55,092 nt of DNA. It comes from Flavobacterium lindanitolerans. Its GTDB lineage: Bacteria; Bacteroidota; Bacteroidia; Flavobacteriales; Flavobacteriaceae. The notes under the pieces are model-generated. The model was not told where the DNA came from, made no database searches, and saw only the letters and a list, made by a program, of their open reading frames with translations. The position numbers and the translations under genes are program-made. Of this stretch, positions 41,197 through 51,025 are shown piece after piece. The stretch is from positions 1-55,092 of the forward strand of contig NZ_PJND01000013.1 in the NCBI RefSeq assembly GCF_002846575.1, written 5' to 3'. Every line of letters begins with the position of its first letter. The stretch's first letter is position 1.

Positions 41197-41896
41197 CGTT
41201 AGGTCTTTGGATTATACTTACAAATTCCAAAATCTGTTTTTGGACATTCAAAGAAAAATTATCAATCATCCCGTTAAATAAGTGGTAGCCTGCATAAGCG
41301 ATAATACCTACAACAAGTCCGGCACCACTACTAATCATCTTTTCATACAAACCTCCGGAAATGTTCCCGATACTGATATCTTCTGTTTGTGAAATGCTGT
41401 AAAAAATCTTGATAACTCCTGAAATCGTTCCAACGAAACCTAAAGTAGGTGCAATACCGGCAATAAGTCCCAAATGTCCCATTCTTTTTTCCATTTCTCC
41501 AATTTCGATATTGGCAGCTCTTTCCATATTGGATTCGATTTCAGAAATAGGTCTTCCAATAGTCAGGATTCCTTCTCTTAGAACATTGCCGGAAGCCGTG
41601 TTTGATCTTTCTGCCAATGATAAAGCTGCATTTATATTTCCGGAATTCAACTGTATAGCAATATCCTTAATCAAGTGCGAATCCTGCTTCGTTGCTTTTT
41701 TAATGGAAAGGTATCTTTCAAAAATCAGGTAGATGGTATAAAAAAGAAGAATTACAATCGGGATCAAAAATGCTCCTCCTTTCATCAGGAAGCTAAACAG
41801 GTTCATTTCTTCATTTTTGGCGATTCCCTCAATTACTGTATTCGTTGAAGCTTTTGCAATGGTATCAGTCTGCAGTAAAATTGTTGAAAATATCAT
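41177..41896 (-). CDS. exbB: ExbB/TolQ/MotA family proton channel
   Basis: A 239-residue inner-membrane protein with a helix at about 40-60 (FLIPIVILLFYTIYLIF) and the conserved pair further on (LIAGIAPTLGFVGTISGVIKIF and GAGLVVGIIAYAGYHLF). These are the helices that bundle around ExbD to form the proton path. The N-terminal periplasmic extension of about 35 residues is common in Bacteroidota. Overlaps exbD by 20 bp and has a -7 box at 41952. Confidence 0.9.
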   Translation of the reverse strand: MIFSTILLQTDTIAKASTNTVIEGIAKNEEMNLFSFLMKGGAFLIPIVILLFYTIYLIFERYLSIKKATKQDSHLIKDIAIQLNSGNINAALSLAERSNTASGNVLREGILTIGRPISEIESNMERAANIEIGEMEKRMGHLGLIAGIAPTLGFVGTISGVIKIFYSISQTEDISIGNISGGLYEKMISSGAGLVVGIIAYAGYHLFNGMIDNFSLNVQKQILEFVSIIQRPNDGSKTK

Positions 41897-41951
41897 AAAT
41901 ATAATACAGGGATTTGGTTATTTAATTTATAAAGCCGTTTGTTGCTTCAGA

Positions 41952-41959
41952 CAAAAATA
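41952..41959 (-). promoter_or_regulatory. -7 box of the exbB-exbD operon
   Basis: The minus strand reads TATTTTTG, a TAnnTTTG match, 55 bp upstream of the exbB ATG. Confidence 0.4.
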
Positions 41960-42038
41960 AGTTTTTTATTTAGTTTTAAAAGTATAACGGCAGTTTTTAG
42001 AATATAGTATTTTGCAGTCGCTGCCAATTCCGGGAATC

Positions 42039-43322
42039 CTACAATAATTCCAGCGTTCTTTCTAATGCCATGCCTCTGGAACCTTTAATGAGCAATGTCT
42101 TATTTTCTATTTTTTCAGCTTTAAATGCCTGGGCAAATTCATCATAGGTTTTAAAGAAATGCAGATTTTCCGTATCGTTTTTATTTTCGTAAAAATCTTT
42201 CCCTACAAAATAAGTCTGTACCTCTTTCTCATGCTTTAGCAAAGCCACAATATGTTTGTGTTCGCGCAGGCTTTCTTCCCCCAATTCAAACATATCTCCC
42301 AAAACAGCAACCTTATTTTCCTTGTCCAACTGCAGAAAATTTTTGATAGCCACTTCCATACTGCTGGGGTTTGCATTGTAGGCATCCAGAATAATTTCAT
42401 TTGAGTTTTTCAGCAACAGTTGCGAACGGTTGTTTTCCGGAATATAACTTTCAATAGCCTCCTTTATTTCATCATCAGAAATCTTGAAATACCTTCCAAT
42501 AGTTATGGCTGCATTAATGTTATTGGCATTATACAACCCTATCAGATGCGATTTGATTTTGATACCGTCAAACTCGATGGCAACAAAAGGATTGGCTTCA
42601 ATCTTATTGATAAATACCGATGCATTTTTATCGGTATGGCTAAATGTGATACGAAGATTTTTAGCCGTTTTTTCTTTCTGTATTGCGTCGTCAAGGTTTA
42701 CAAAAACATATTTGTTATGTTCTGACAGAAACGCATACATCTCGCTTTTTCCTTTGATAACTCCTTCTACTCCGCCAAAACCTTCCAGGTGGGCTTTCCC
42801 AAAATTGGTAATATATCCAAAATCAGGCGTAGCGATATTGCATAAGAATTCAATCTCTTTCTGATGGTTGGCACCCATTTCCACAATTCCTATTTCGGTA
42901 TCTGAAGTTAGGGAAAGTAATGTGAGCGGCACTCCAATATGATTATTCAGATTGCCAACAGTAGCTCTTGTATGGTAACGCTTTGAAAGCACTACATTGA
43001 TTAATTCTTTGGTAGTCGTTTTTCCGTTACTCCCGGTTAATGCCAAAATTGGCAACCCCAGATATTCCCTGTGAAACTTTGCCACTTCCTGCAATGTTTC
43101 AAGCGTATTGGCAACCAGAATTGTCTTTTCGTCAATATAATAATCTTTATTGTCTATAATTACATACAAAGCTCCCTTATTCAGTGCTTCCTGAGCAAAA
43201 GTATTGGCATCAAAATGTTCTCCTCTGATAGCGAAGAACATGGAGCCTTCCTCAATTTTTCTGGTATCGATTGAAACTGAAGTACATCTTAAAAACAGGT
43301 CGTGTATTTCTTTAATTTCCAT
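42039..43322 (-). CDS. murF: UDP-N-acetylmuramoyl-tripeptide--D-alanyl-D-alanine ligase
   Basis: A 427-residue Mur ligase that adds D-Ala-D-Ala to UDP-MurNAc-tripeptide, the last cytoplasmic step of peptidoglycan precursor synthesis. The N-terminal domain has VSIDTRKIEEGSMFFAIRGE, the ATP domain has LALTGSNGKTTTKE, and VEMGANHQKEIEFLC and AHLEGFGGVEGVIKGKSE are typical MurF blocks. The C-terminal domain has DAYNANPSSM. It lies between gldJ and exbB on the same strand; the gldJ terminator precedes it. Confidence 0.93.
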   Translation of the reverse strand: MEIKEIHDLFLRCTSVSIDTRKIEEGSMFFAIRGEHFDANTFAQEALNKGALYVIIDNKDYYIDEKTILVANTLETLQEVAKFHREYLGLPILALTGSNGKTTTKELINVVLSKRYHTRATVGNLNNHIGVPLTLLSLTSDTEIGIVEMGANHQKEIEFLCNIATPDFGYITNFGKAHLEGFGGVEGVIKGKSEMYAFLSEHNKYVFVNLDDAIQKEKTAKNLRITFSHTDKNASVFINKIEANPFVAIEFDGIKIKSHLIGLYNANNINAAITIGRYFKISDDEIKEAIESYIPENNRSQLLLKNSNEIILDAYNANPSSMEVAIKNFLQLDKENKVAVLGDMFELGEESLREHKHIVALLKHEKEVQTYFVGKDFYENKNDTENLHFFKTYDEFAQAFKAEKIENKTLLIKGSRGMALERTLELL

Positions 43323-43334
43323 GCTGTGCGGTTT

Positions 43335-43363
43335 AAAAAAACAAAAGCCCTAAAAGGGCTTTT
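43335..43363 (-). terminator. Terminator downstream of gldJ
   Basis: The stem CAAAAGCCCT / AGGGCTTTTG, preceded on the plus strand by an A run that is a T tract on the minus strand, lies 20 bp past the gldJ stop and 12 bp before the murF start. Confidence 0.85.
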
Positions 43364-43382
43364 GTAGAATTGTTATAGAAAA

Positions 43383-45056
43383 TTAATTTCTTGCTTTTTT
43401 CTTTTTGTCAGACTTAGGACCTACTCTTGACATCGCACATCTGAATCCGATGTAATCTGTAGCCATATCCTGAGGGAAGTATCTTCTCTGAGCAGGGTCT
43501 AACCAGTAAGCTCTGTCTCTCCAGGAACCACCTTTGTAAACTCTTACGTTGTCATCGATCAAAGTTGTTCTTTTTGAAGACTTGTCATATCTTCTCACCA
43601 TGTTGCCTAAACTGTCTGTAGTAACATTGTGCTTTGGAGAATCGTACATTCTTTTTGAATCGTCTATTTTCTCTCCTTCTTCAGAGTTTCCGAAGTCATA
43701 GTATCTTGTAGACTGCTTGTCACCATCTCTGTAGTTTCTGTTGTCAGACTTATCAAAGTTTTGTCTTAGGTAAGTTTCTTTTTCGTCAACAGGAACCTGA
43801 GCAATTTGTCCAGGGAAATTTCTTGCGATAATTTTACCGTTAGCCAAAGTATCGTAAGCAATGTTATCACCTGTAACGATTTCAGCTTTTCCATCTTCAC
43901 CAATTTTGTTCTTCATGTAGATGTTACCTCTGTAGTAGTTGAAGTCGTTAGCCTCATCGTCAACGATTGGTCTGTAAACGTCAGCAACCCATTCTGCAAC
44001 GTTACCTGCCATATCATACAATCCGAAATCGTTTGGTGGATAGTATTTTACTACGTTAGTGATATCAGCACCGTCATCAGACCATCCGGCAATTCCGCCG
44101 TAATCTCCTTTACCTTGTTTGAAGTTAGCCAATTGGTCACCTCTAACTTGTCTTTTTCCTGAACGGGTGTAGTTCCCTTTCCATGGATATTTCTTCTGAC
44201 CTCTGTAAAGGTTATATTCTCTGTTACCTACATCAGCTGCTGCTGCATATTCCCACTCCGCTTCTGTTGGAAGTCTGTACTCAGGTAGTATGATACCTGA
44301 AGTTCTTTGAGCATATACGTTTTTAGCATCTTCTTTAGCGGCAAGTCTTCCTCTTTGTCCTTTCAAGACAATTTCTTCGTTACCACCGTAAGTTTTTGTA
44401 GGAGCATTAAGGTAAGTTTCTGTACTGAAAGTGTTATCACCTTTTGCATCTAATACTTTTGCATCTCTTTTCAGGTAGCCTTCTCTTTCAAGAACACCTT
44501 CGTTTACACGGTCTGTTCTCCACTTGCTGAATTCAACAGCCTGAATCCAGTTTACACCAACTACAGGATAGTTAGCATAAGCAGGGTGTCTTAAATAGTT
44601 GTTGGTCATTGTTTCGTTATAACCTAATCTATTTCTCCAAACTAATGTATCAGGAAGAGCTCCTTCGTAAATATTTTTATAATTTTCATCTTCCGGGTCG
44701 AAAACTCTTTTCAACCAGTCAAGATATTCCATATACATAAGATTGGTTACCTCAGTCTCATCCATATAGAAAGACTGAACGTGCTGCTGATTAGGTGTAT
44801 TGTTCCAATCATGCATTACATCGTCCTGAACTTTACCCATAGTGAACGTTCCTCCTTCAACCAAAACCAATCCCGGAGCAGTTTCCTGCTTCTTAAACTT
44901 AGAATTGTATTGGAATCCGCCTTTTTTGTCATTGATTTTCCAACCAGTGGCAGAGGAAGCGTTTTTTGAACTGGATTTTTTGCTACAACTAGTAAAACCC
45001 ATAACTAATGCCAAGGAGAGCATCAGCTTCAAAGCCATAATTTTGTTTACTTTCAT
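43383..45056 (-). CDS. gldJ: Gliding motility lipoprotein GldJ
   Basis: A 557-residue outer-membrane lipoprotein required for gliding and for the stability of the T9SS motor. The N-terminus MKVNKIMALKLMLSLALVMGFTSC is a lipoprotein signal with C24. The rest is the formylglycine-generating enzyme/sulfatase-modifying fold, with blocks GGTFTMG, DETEVTN, PVVGVNWIQAVEFSKWR, YRLPTEAEWEYAA, NVAEWVADV, and GGSWRD near the C-terminus. GldJ has this fold without FGE catalysis. I start it at ATG 45056; upstream frame 45104 would destroy the signal peptide. It is divergent from porU. Confidence 0.93.
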   Translation of the reverse strand: MKVNKIMALKLMLSLALVMGFTSCSKKSSSKNASSATGWKINDKKGGFQYNSKFKKQETAPGLVLVEGGTFTMGKVQDDVMHDWNNTPNQQHVQSFYMDETEVTNLMYMEYLDWLKRVFDPEDENYKNIYEGALPDTLVWRNRLGYNETMTNNYLRHPAYANYPVVGVNWIQAVEFSKWRTDRVNEGVLEREGYLKRDAKVLDAKGDNTFSTETYLNAPTKTYGGNEEIVLKGQRGRLAAKEDAKNVYAQRTSGIILPEYRLPTEAEWEYAAAADVGNREYNLYRGQKKYPWKGNYTRSGKRQVRGDQLANFKQGKGDYGGIAGWSDDGADITNVVKYYPPNDFGLYDMAGNVAEWVADVYRPIVDDEANDFNYYRGNIYMKNKIGEDGKAEIVTGDNIAYDTLANGKIIARNFPGQIAQVPVDEKETYLRQNFDKSDNRNYRDGDKQSTRYYDFGNSEEGEKIDDSKRMYDSPKHNVTTDSLGNMVRRYDKSSKRTTLIDDNVRVYKGGSWRDRAYWLDPAQRRYFPQDMATDYIGFRCAMSRVGPKSDKKKKARN

Positions 45057-45121
45057 ACTTTCAGTAGGTAATAAATTTCGAGCCGCAATATAATAATTAA
45101 CCATTAAACTGCAACAACAAT

Positions 45122-45150
45122 TTTGAAATATTAATAAAAAACTAATTTTG
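45122..45150 (+). promoter_or_regulatory. Candidate promoter of porU
   Basis: TTTG (45122-45125), a 17-bp spacer and TAATTTTG (45143-45150) match the -33/-7 consensus, at slightly short spacing; porU starts 117 bp on. Confidence 0.45.
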
Positions 45151-45174
45151 TGTTAAAAGTCTCTTGCTATAACG

Positions 45175-45182
45175 CAAATTTA
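45175..45182 (-). promoter_or_regulatory. -7 box of gldJ
   Basis: The minus strand reads TAAATTTG, a perfect TAnnTTTG match, 118 bp upstream of the gldJ ATG. Confidence 0.4.
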
Positions 45183-45266
45183 TTGGGTTTATTGCACTTA
45201 ATATTAAGTTAAAAAATTATTTTTACTTTTCGTAATAATTAGGCGCGACCAGCGTTATTCAAGTTA

Positions 45267-48200
45267 ATGAAAAAGATTACCTTACTCTTATTGCTTATAA
45301 GCTCTTATGTTTCTTTTGCCCAACAAAGAGACAATGTAACTATTGAATGGATTGATAACTCCGGAATCTATTCGGAACAGGTCCAGATTAAGGCCCCTAT
45401 TTTCAAATCATCCCGTTTTCAATTCGACTACGAAAAGAAAGCCGTCCTGTTTAATTTAAAAATTCCCGTATCGGGTTTTGCCGACGAAGGCAGCCTACAG
45501 GTAACCAATATTGTATACGAAACTATTTCCCGCGAACAGCTTGGCGATTTACGAATTGCATCAATTCCTTCATCAATAGAAGCCCGCATTAAAAACATGA
45601 ACAATTCTGCTTCACAGAAAGCTGTTTTGAGTCTGTCTCCTATAATTAAATCCGGAAATACATTCCAACGGGTTAAATCATTTACCTATTCCTTTTCGAC
45701 AACAGCAAGTCGCGCCGGCAATGCCGCACGAAACTCCAACTTTGTCTACAACTCCGTTTTGAGTTCGGGAGATTGGTACCGATTTTATGTAGTAAAATCC
45801 GGTGTTTATAAAATATCCCGAAGCTTTCTGCAGAGTCTTGGCATGAATGTAGGTGCTGCCGATGCCCGAAACATAAAGATTTATGGTAATGGTGGTCGTA
45901 TGCTGCCTTTACTAAACGGTACTTATTATCCGGAAGACCTTATTGAAAACGCAATTACCTTAGTCGGAGAAAGCGACGGTTCATTCGACAGTCAGGATTA
46001 TATTTTATTTTATGCGGAAGGTATGGACAACTGGAATGAAGAAAGCCAGACCCATAATAATTTGTATGCAGACCGCTCCTATTATTATGTAACATCACAA
46101 GGTGGTCCCGGAAAACGAATCACTAACATGCCTGTTATTGCCGACAACCCTACTCTTAATATATCAACGTTTGATGATTACCAATACCACGAATTGGACA
46201 AAACGAACATTGGACGTTTGGGAAGAAAATGGTTTGGAGAAAGATTCAACATCGAAAACGAACAAACTTTCGAGTTCAAATTTCCCAATATAGCCACAGG
46301 AACACAAATCAGATTAAGAACCAATGCGGCGGCGGCGGCATTTTCACAAACCTCGATGAGCGTTTCAGCCAATGGCCAGGACCTGGGCGCAATGACATTC
46401 CCGCCAACAAGCAGTGACGGTGATGTTGCTTTTGAAAGAGCGCTGACCGGCAGTTTTCCTGCTTCAGAAAATGTGGCCGTAAAAATACAATATAATAATG
46501 GTGGCGTTCCCAGCGCAGATGCCTATCTGGATTATATCATTCTGGAAGCAAAAAGGAATCTTCAGGGTTACGGCAAACAATTCCGTTTCCAATATAATGA
46601 TGCCGACCTTAATACGGGAGTAATCCAGTATCAACTTTCAAGCGCAGCCAGGATAACACAAGTATGGGACATTACCGATATATATAATGTACAAAAAGTA
46701 GAAAATAACGGAGCGGATGCTTTCTCGTTTAAAGCCTACATGGGTGAAGACCGAAATTATATAGCGGTTGATGCTTCTGATTTTTATTCGCCTTTAAAAG
46801 ATTCCAGAACACGCGTAGCCAACCAAAACCTAAAAGGCAGCATTCTGAAAAATGCACAGGGCTCCTTCCAGGACCTCGACTACCTTATAGTAACACCTGC
46901 TTTTTTGAGTTCACAGGCAGAACGATTGGCCAATTTCCATAGAACCAACTCAAATTTAAACGTAAAAGTCGTCAATCTGGAAAATATCTATGAAGAATTT
47001 TCTTCCGGCAAACAAGACATTGGTGCCATTCGAAATTTTGTAAAATACATCTACAATAACGGTTCGATTCCTTCTAAAAAATTAAAATACCTGAACCTGT
47101 TTGGTGATGCTTCATTTGATTTCAAAAACAGGATTTCCAACAACACCAATATTGTTCCGGTCTTCCAGGCATTGAACAGCTTTTCATTAGGAGGTTCCAT
47201 CATGTCTGACGATTATTTCACGATGCTTGACGATAACGAAGGTACCATGCTACAGACCGGCTCGCAAGATATGGAACTTGCCGTTGGAAGAATGCTGGTC
47301 AGCGATTTAAAACAGGCAGAAGAAATGGTAACCAAGGTTATCGAATATCACGCTATTGAATCCTACGGAAAATGGAGAAACAACTTTGTCCTGATTTCTG
47401 ACGACGTTGACGTAGCCTGGGAAAATTCCATCCAAACCGGAATTGATGCTCTGGGTGACCAGATTTCCGCACAGAAACCTTTTGTAAACGTAGAAAAAAT
47501 ACATACCGATTCTTATGTGCAGGAAGCTTCTGCCGGAGGTTTCCGTTATCCAAAAGCCCGAAAAGATTTTGTTGATGCCATAAATCAGGGAGCTCTTGTC
47601 TTTAATTATTTCGGACATGGTGGTGAAGACGGACTTGCCAAAGAGCGAATTTTCGAAAAAGCAGATGCCCAGAATTTAAACAATCGCTACAAATACCCGC
47701 TGTTTGTAACCGTAACCTGCGAATTTACAAGATTCGACAATCCTTACCGACCAACTGCTGGTGAGTACACCTATTGGAACCCTAAAGGTGGCGCCATTTC
47801 AATGGTGACTACTACACGACAGATAAGCGTAACCACCGGACAGGATATCAACGATGCCTTTTCAAGCGAATTGTATGGCTACGGCACAACAAATAACGTT
47901 CCTATTTCAGAAGCATTAAGAGTTGCCAAAAACAACTACAATGGCTCTGCACTTATGGTTTCTTATGTGGGTGACCCGGCCATAAGGCTTGCTATCCCAA
48001 AACCGACAATTGTGCTGACCAAAATAAACGACCAGCCCGTTGCTGCTTCCACATTTGTGTTTAACGCCTTGAGTCCGGTAAAACTATCCGGTGAAGTTAG
48101 AAATGTGGAAGGAAATACAATATTATCAAATTATAATGGCAGCCTGTCGGTAAATATTTTCGACAAAAACGTACAGAGAACCACATTTGGAAACGACGGA

Positions 48201-49106
48201 GTAACGGACAGCTCTGGTAACCTAATTCTAATGGACTTTATCCTATTGGGTGAAACCATTTTCCGTGGTAATGCTTCTGTCGCAAACGGGCAGTTTGAAT
48301 TTAATTTTGTCGTACCAAGAGACATTGCAATTCCTGTAGGCAATGGAAGAATCAGTTTTTATGCCAAACGAAATCAGGGATTAGAAGACCAGACAGGATA
48401 TAATACCGATATTAAAATAGGCGGAATCAATCCAAATGCTACGGCCGACAATATTGGTCCGAGAGTACGGCTGTACATGAATGACGAAACATTTATATCC
48501 GGGGGTATTACTAACGAATCTCCTATATTCCTTGCTTTTCTGGAAGACGAAAACGGTATCAACACCGCCAGCGGTATCGGACACGATATAGTTGCTATTT
48601 TAGATGGCGACGAAAACAATCCTTACATCCTTAATGATTATTACGAAACCGAATTGGATAACCATACCAAAGGGAAAGTACGTTTCCCTTTCCGCAATCT
48701 GGCAGTAGGACTGCACACGATTACCTTCAAGGCATGGGACGTATATAACAATCCGGTAACGGCAGAAATTCAGTTTATAGTGGTTGGTGATGAAACGGTA
48801 ACATTAAAAAACGTGCTCAATTACCCGAATCCATTTGTAAGCTATACCCAATTCTGGTTCACGCACAATCGCCCGTACGAACCTTTGGAAGTACAGGTAC
48901 AGATTATCACCATTACAGGAAAAATAGTGAAGACAATCAATCAGGTAGTAACTACGGAAGGATTCCTTTCAAGAGAAATCACATGGGACGGAAAAGATGA
49001 TTTTGGAGATAAGATAGGTAAAGGGGTTTACGTTTATAAACTTACTGTCAAATCGACGCTGACCAATAAGAAAACAGAAAAATACGAAAAACTTGTTATA
49101 CTTTAA
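45267..49106 (+). CDS. porU: Type IX secretion system sortase PorU
   Basis: A 1279-residue outer-membrane-associated Cys peptidase of the gingipain (C25) family. PorU removes the C-terminal sorting domain of T9SS cargo and can attach it to the surface. A signal peptide (1-18, SFAQ) precedes an Ig-rich N-terminal region. The catalytic pair is H784 (NYFGHGGEDGLA) and C818 (TVTCEFTRFDNP). The C-terminus ends in LNYPNPFVSYTQ...GVYVYKLTVKS, a T9SS-like CTD shared by PorU proteins. It works with PorV, encoded directly downstream, and would process the RCC1 protein encoded at 20592. Confidence 0.95.
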   Translation: MKKITLLLLLISSYVSFAQQRDNVTIEWIDNSGIYSEQVQIKAPIFKSSRFQFDYEKKAVLFNLKIPVSGFADEGSLQVTNIVYETISREQLGDLRIASIPSSIEARIKNMNNSASQKAVLSLSPIIKSGNTFQRVKSFTYSFSTTASRAGNAARNSNFVYNSVLSSGDWYRFYVVKSGVYKISRSFLQSLGMNVGAADARNIKIYGNGGRMLPLLNGTYYPEDLIENAITLVGESDGSFDSQDYILFYAEGMDNWNEESQTHNNLYADRSYYYVTSQGGPGKRITNMPVIADNPTLNISTFDDYQYHELDKTNIGRLGRKWFGERFNIENEQTFEFKFPNIATGTQIRLRTNAAAAAFSQTSMSVSANGQDLGAMTFPPTSSDGDVAFERALTGSFPASENVAVKIQYNNGGVPSADAYLDYIILEAKRNLQGYGKQFRFQYNDADLNTGVIQYQLSSAARITQVWDITDIYNVQKVENNGADAFSFKAYMGEDRNYIAVDASDFYSPLKDSRTRVANQNLKGSILKNAQGSFQDLDYLIVTPAFLSSQAERLANFHRTNSNLNVKVVNLENIYEEFSSGKQDIGAIRNFVKYIYNNGSIPSKKLKYLNLFGDASFDFKNRISNNTNIVPVFQALNSFSLGGSIMSDDYFTMLDDNEGTMLQTGSQDMELAVGRMLVSDLKQAEEMVTKVIEYHAIESYGKWRNNFVLISDDVDVAWENSIQTGIDALGDQISAQKPFVNVEKIHTDSYVQEASAGGFRYPKARKDFVDAINQGALVFNYFGHGGEDGLAKERIFEKADAQNLNNRYKYPLFVTVTCEFTRFDNPYRPTAGEYTYWNPKGGAISMVTTTRQISVTTGQDINDAFSSELYGYGTTNNVPISEALRVAKNNYNGSALMVSYVGDPAIRLAIPKPTIVLTKINDQPVAASTFVFNALSPVKLSGEVRNVEGNTILSNYNGSLSVNIFDKNVQRTTFGNDGVTDSSGNLILMDFILLGETIFRGNASVANGQFEFNFVVPRDIAIPVGNGRISFYAKRNQGLEDQTGYNTDIKIGGINPNATADNIGPRVRLYMNDETFISGGITNESPIFLAFLEDENGINTASGIGHDIVAILDGDENNPYILNDYYETELDNHTKGKVRFPFRNLAVGLHTITFKAWDVYNNPVTAEIQFIVVGDETVTLKNVLNYPNPFVSYTQFWFTHNRPYEPLEVQVQIITITGKIVKTINQVVTTEGFLSREITWDGKDDFGDKIGKGVYVYKLTVKSTLTNKKTEKYEKLVIL

Positions 49107-49122
49107 TAAAATACTATATTTG
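49093..49122 (+). promoter_or_regulatory. Promoter of porV inside the 3' end of porU
   Basis: TTG (49093-49095), exactly 19 bp, then TATATTTG (49115-49122) fit the consensus well. Predicted initiation near 49129 leaves about 20 bases to the ATG at 49150. Confidence 0.68.
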
Positions 49123-49149
49123 TTCAATTCAATTAATACCAATCTCAGA

Positions 49150-50328
49150 ATGAAAAAAACCATATTATTTATTATCTGCATATTAGGACTCAATATAGCG
49201 AAAGCCCAGGAAACGAACAGGGTCATCACAACAGGAGTACCCTTTCTTCTTATCGCTGGAGACGCCAGGTCTGCCGGTATGGGTGACATAGGAGTAGCCT
49301 CTTCCCCAGATGCTTATTCACAACAATGGAACCCAGCCAAGTATGCATTTTCGCTTGATAAACAGGGTTTTTCACTTAGCTATACACCCTATCTACCGGA
49401 ACTTGTAAACGACATTTCCTTAAGTCAGCTGACTTATTTCAACAGAATTAGTGAAAGAAGTGCCTTTGCGGGAAGCTTACGTTATTTCAGCCTTGGAGTT
49501 ATCGAATTCAGAAATGACAACCCAGATGATCCTGCTGTTGAAGTAAATCCAAGTGAGTTTGCATTAGATCTTTCTTATGCCCTAAAATTGAGCGAAAGAT
49601 TCTCAATGTCCGTAGCTGCAAGATATATCCGTTCTAACCTGAGACTGGCGCAGTTGAGCAATGATGCTTCTGCTGCAAGTTCTTTTGCTGTAGACATTTC
49701 GGGTTACTATCAGTCGGAAGAAATTGCTTATGAAGATTTCAACGGAAGATGGAGAGGTGGTTTCAATTTCCAAAATTTAGGTCCAAAAATCAATTATGAT
49801 TTGGATGAATCTGATGAAGGTTCCAACTTCCTTCCTTCTAACTTAAAACTGGGAGGTGGATTTGACTTCATCTTTGACGAATACAACAAAGTTTCGATTA
49901 ATGCCGAAATCAACAAGCTTTTGGTACCTACTCCTCAGGATCCGGATTTGAATGGAGATGGCGAGATTACCGATGTAGAAAGAGCACAAAACAATCAAGA
50001 TTACCGTTCAATCGGATGGGTAAGCGGTATTTTCAAATCATTTGGAGATGCACCTGACGGAATTAAAGAAGAACTGAAAGAAGTTACCTGGGCTTTAGGA
50101 GCCGAATACTGGTATCAGGATTCCTTTGCAGTAAGAGCAGGTTACTTCAATGAAAGCAAAGAAAAAGGAGCCAGAAAATTCCTTTCGCTTGGAGCAGGAT
50201 TCAAATACAACATCGTAAAACTGGATGTATCTTACCTGTTCTCAACTTCAAAAGTCAGAAACCCATTGGAAAACACATTGCGTTTCTCTCTTAGCTTCGC
50301 GTTCGGAGATAAATATGATGAATATTAG
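49150..50328 (+). CDS. porV: Type IX secretion system outer membrane protein PorV
   Basis: A 392-residue outer-membrane beta-barrel of the FadL/PorV family. PorV binds the C-terminal sorting domain of T9SS cargo and shuttles it to PorU. The signal peptide (MKKTILFIICILGLNIAKAQ) is followed by the family hallmark ITTGVPFLLIAGDARSAGMGDIGVASSPDAYSQQWNPAKYAF. The C-terminal strand ends RFSLSFAFGDK, a barrel end. I chose the ATG at 49150, since the upstream in-frame 49093 TTG is part of the promoter. It has a strong terminator afterwards and shares its transcription unit with porU. Confidence 0.93.
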   Translation: MKKTILFIICILGLNIAKAQETNRVITTGVPFLLIAGDARSAGMGDIGVASSPDAYSQQWNPAKYAFSLDKQGFSLSYTPYLPELVNDISLSQLTYFNRISERSAFAGSLRYFSLGVIEFRNDNPDDPAVEVNPSEFALDLSYALKLSERFSMSVAARYIRSNLRLAQLSNDASAASSFAVDISGYYQSEEIAYEDFNGRWRGGFNFQNLGPKINYDLDESDEGSNFLPSNLKLGGGFDFIFDEYNKVSINAEINKLLVPTPQDPDLNGDGEITDVERAQNNQDYRSIGWVSGIFKSFGDAPDGIKEELKEVTWALGAEYWYQDSFAVRAGYFNESKEKGARKFLSLGAGFKYNIVKLDVSYLFSTSKVRNPLENTLRFSLSFAFGDKYDEY

Positions 50329-50348
50329 TATATAATTTAAAGTCTATA

Positions 50349-50390
50349 AAATCCAAATTGCTTTCATTAGTAATTTGGATTTTTTTTCCT
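50349..50390 (+). terminator. Terminator after porV
   Basis: An 11-bp stem AAATCCAAATT / AATTTGGATTT (50349-50359, 50372-50382) is followed by TTTTTCC, 20 bp past the stop. Confidence 0.85.
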
Positions 50391-50400
50391 CAAAACATTT

Positions 50401-50883
50401 ATGAAACAAATCAACATTACGACCACATTCTCAGTATTCGACAACAAGGAAGAATTGCCTGAAGATGTAAAAAATCTGATGGAACAGGCCATTGAGATAC
50501 GTAAGAAAGCCTACGCTCCTTATTCCAGATTCAGAGTTGGGGCAGCCATCTTTTTAGACAACGGAAAAATTGTTTTGGGTTCTAATCAGGAAAGCGCTGC
50601 ATATCCGTCTGGGCTTTGCGCAGAAAGAGTTGCTATTTTCCAGGCAGGGGCTATATATCCTGACGCCAGGATTTTGAGAATTGCAATTTCAGCCACATCA
50701 GACGAAAGACCGGTTACCTCTCCTATCCCACCATGCGGTGCTTGCAGGCAATCCATATCAGAGTATGAATTCAAACAGGATTACCCGATAGAAATTTATT
50801 TTATGGGCGAAACAGGAGTAGTTTACAAGTCGGATTCGCTCAAAAATCTGCTCCCATTTATGTTTGATAAAAACTTCTTATAA
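50401..50883 (+). CDS. cdd: Cytidine deaminase
   Basis: A 160-residue zinc enzyme that converts cytidine or deoxycytidine to uridine. The active-site blocks are GSNQESAAYPSGLCAERVAIF with CAE (zinc Cys and catalytic Glu) and PPCGACRQ with the second Cys pair, as in tetrameric CDAs. The N-terminal helical segment (about 1-40) is somewhat longer than in the Bacillus enzyme. Follows the porV terminator after 18 bp, so it has a separate promoter or reads through. Confidence 0.93.
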   Translation: MKQINITTTFSVFDNKEELPEDVKNLMEQAIEIRKKAYAPYSRFRVGAAIFLDNGKIVLGSNQESAAYPSGLCAERVAIFQAGAIYPDARILRIAISATSDERPVTSPIPPCGACRQSISEYEFKQDYPIEIYFMGETGVVYKSDSLKNLLPFMFDKNFL

Positions 50884-50931
50884 AAAACCTAAAATTTACA
50901 TTTTAAACTTTACTTCTAAGTTGGAATGTCT

Positions 50932-50939
50932 TATTTTTG
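50932..50939 (+). promoter_or_regulatory. -7 box of the pdhA/E2 operon
   Basis: TATTTTTG, a TAnnTTTG match, 86 bp upstream of the pdhA ATG. No strong -33 box. Confidence 0.45.
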
Positions 50940-51025
50940 CCTTTCGCAAATTTGTGTGAGGAAACTACTTTGCGTCTTATTATTTAGCAATTTACTGGCA
51001 CAATAACGTTTACAAAAAACAAACA

